From positions 1,205,187 through 1,269,186 of the forward strand of contig JANPYM010000001.1 of NCBI GenBank assembly GCA_025890175.1: a stretch of DNA of 64,000 nucleotides, written 5' to 3'. The notes beneath the pieces were generated by a model. It was not told where the DNA came from and ran no database searches. It saw only the letters and a program-made list of their open reading frames with translations. Shown piece after piece: positions 62,919-64,000 of the stretch; positions within the stretch are counted from its first letter, which is position 1, and each line of letters opens with the position of its first letter. Source of the DNA: Ciborinia camelliae. Taxonomy: Eukaryota > Ascomycota > Leotiomycetes > Helotiales > Sclerotiniaceae. The position numbers and the translations under genes were made by a program.

Positions 62919-63068
62919 GGTTCCTAGGCTATATAGGCCTGGCTCCCCTGTAGGCTAAGGAGATCCCGGTAAATCGATTCTAATAGGTCGATTTCATTGA
63001 ATTCCATCGAATTTTATAAGAGATATCTCGAAAAACGAATTATATATTGATTCGAATCGCGAAACCTA

Positions 63069-63190
63069 GTTCGAATCCTAGCTCGAATCCTATGAACCCT
63101 AGTTCGAATCCAATCGAACCCTAGTTCGAATCCAATCGAACCCTAGTTCGAATCCAATCGAACCCTAGTTCGAAACCTAGTTCGAATCCA
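63069..63190 (+). repeat. 22-bp tandem array with tRNA B-box-like motifs
   Basis: GTTCGAATCC occurs at 63069, 63102, 63124, 63146 and 63180, with variants GCTCGAATCC (63081) and GTTCGAAACC (63168). The central copies have an exact 22-bp period (CGAACCCTAGTTCGAATCCAAT-like unit). Each fits the B-box consensus GWTCRANNC bound by TFIIIC, but no tRNA A box or cloverleaf accompanies them. Confidence 0.7.
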
Positions 63191-63237
63191 ATCGCGATCC
63201 TAGTTCAGATTCATCTGCCAATCGAATCTGACCCGAT

Positions 63238-63325
63238 TCCGAATCGTATTTCGGCCCCTGAACCTACGATTCCGATTCGATTTCGGCCCCTGAACCTACG
63301 ATTCCGATTCGTATTTCGATACCGA
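63238..63325. repeat. Short tandem duplication (TTTCGGCCCCTGAACCTACG)
   Basis: About 43-bp unit present in two and a half near-identical copies between the B-box array and the AT satellite. Confidence 0.75.
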
Positions 63326-63412
63326 ACGAACCGAACCCACTTTTATACAAGGGTTGGAGGAATTGAAGGGATTAAGTGGAACGGCATTTTAAAGCCCGAC
63401 CACTAGAATCTA

Positions 63413-63900
63413 TTATACGATTAGATCGATTAGATCGATTAGATCGATTATATAATTCAATCGATTATATAACTAAATCGATTATATGAATTATATAATT
63501 AAATCGATTATATAATTAAATCGATTATATAATTAGATCGATTCTACGATTAAATCGATTATATAAATTATATAATTCAATCGATTATATAACTAAATCG
63601 ATTATATGAATTATATAATTAAATCGATTATATAATTAAATCGATTATATAAATTATATGATTCAATCGATTATATAACTAAATCGATTATATGAATTAT
63701 ATAATTAAATCGATTATATAAATTATATGATTCAATCGATTATATAACTAAATCGATTATATGAATTATATAATTAAATCGATTATATGAATTATATAAT
63801 TAAATCAATTATATAAATTATATGATTCAATCGATTATATAACTTAATCGATTATATAAATTATATAATTAAATCGATTATACGATTAGATCGATTAAAG
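63413..63900. repeat. AT-rich satellite built on AAATCGATTATATAATT
   Basis: Nearly 490 bp of ATCGATTATATAATTA-type units of about 18-20 bp, with higher-order blocks (ATAACTAAATCGATTATATG) recurring about every 70-80 bp. It continues close to the right edge. No coding sequence. Confidence 0.88.
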
Positions 63901-64000
63901 ATTTAATCTCTACATATATATATATATATTTATATAATACTAGCGTATTTAGAATTTCGATTTATAGTTAAATCGATTTTTATTAATCTTGCTTTTAAAT

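Noticed and set aside
63069..63190. tRNA genes or telomere repeats
   Set aside because: B-box-like motifs lack A boxes and cloverleaf arms; AACCCTA occurs once per 22-bp unit rather than as a telomeric tandem.

Overview
The window looks like nuclear DNA of a filamentous ascomycete. Genes carry short introns (46-104 nt) with fungal donors (GTATGT, GTAAGT), CTAAC-type branch sites and AG ends. Leaders are pyrimidine-rich, and intergenic DNA is full of ACCTACCTAGGTAGGT-type motifs and microsatellites. The style fits Leotiomycetes, perhaps Sclerotiniaceae. That placement is inference from gene structure and intergenic texture, not from a marker gene.

Layout. 1-2131: 5' part of a large disordered protein gene on the minus strand. 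2132-20088: a gene desert with a GC-richer island at 7.5-8.0 kb and a 1.7 kb segment repeated exactly on both sides of a 10-N gap (9360-11084 and 11095-12814), most likely an assembly artefact. 20089-21618: a secreted lysozyme/transglycosylase-like protein with a C-terminal cysteine-rich module. 21.6-27.2 kb: repeat-rich DNA with a TIR-bearing repeat family, palindromes and one small gene behind a spliced leader. 27254-28645: mitochondrial-type beta-ketoacyl-ACP synthase. 28.7-31.7 kb: an accessory block holding a broken UstYa-family (DUF3328) gene, a frameshifted unknown gene and an intact secreted protein with dibasic sites and degenerate repeats. 33.6-36.2 kb: a diverged tandem array with a unit of about 168 bp. 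37293-40573: an FHIP/RAI16-like protein. 42.0-45.1 kb: decayed coding sequence on both strands. 46879-51788: a Bud4/anillin-like septation protein. 51.8-60.1 kb: a second desert with one possible small gene. 60129-61260: an Ecl1-family zinc protein. 61.3-64.0 kb: a GC-rich nested hairpin, a copia-like LTR with a half-tRNA primer site, a 22-bp tandem array carrying TFIIIC B-box-like motifs, and AT-rich satellite.

The well-recognised genes are housekeeping: lipoic acid/mitochondrial fatty-acid synthesis, endosome transport adaptor, septum formation, starvation response. They are separated by long accessory stretches. The most unusual parts are the accessory block at 28.7-31.7 kb, the 168-bp array, and the right-hand border where a B-box array sits between a retroelement LTR and AT satellite.
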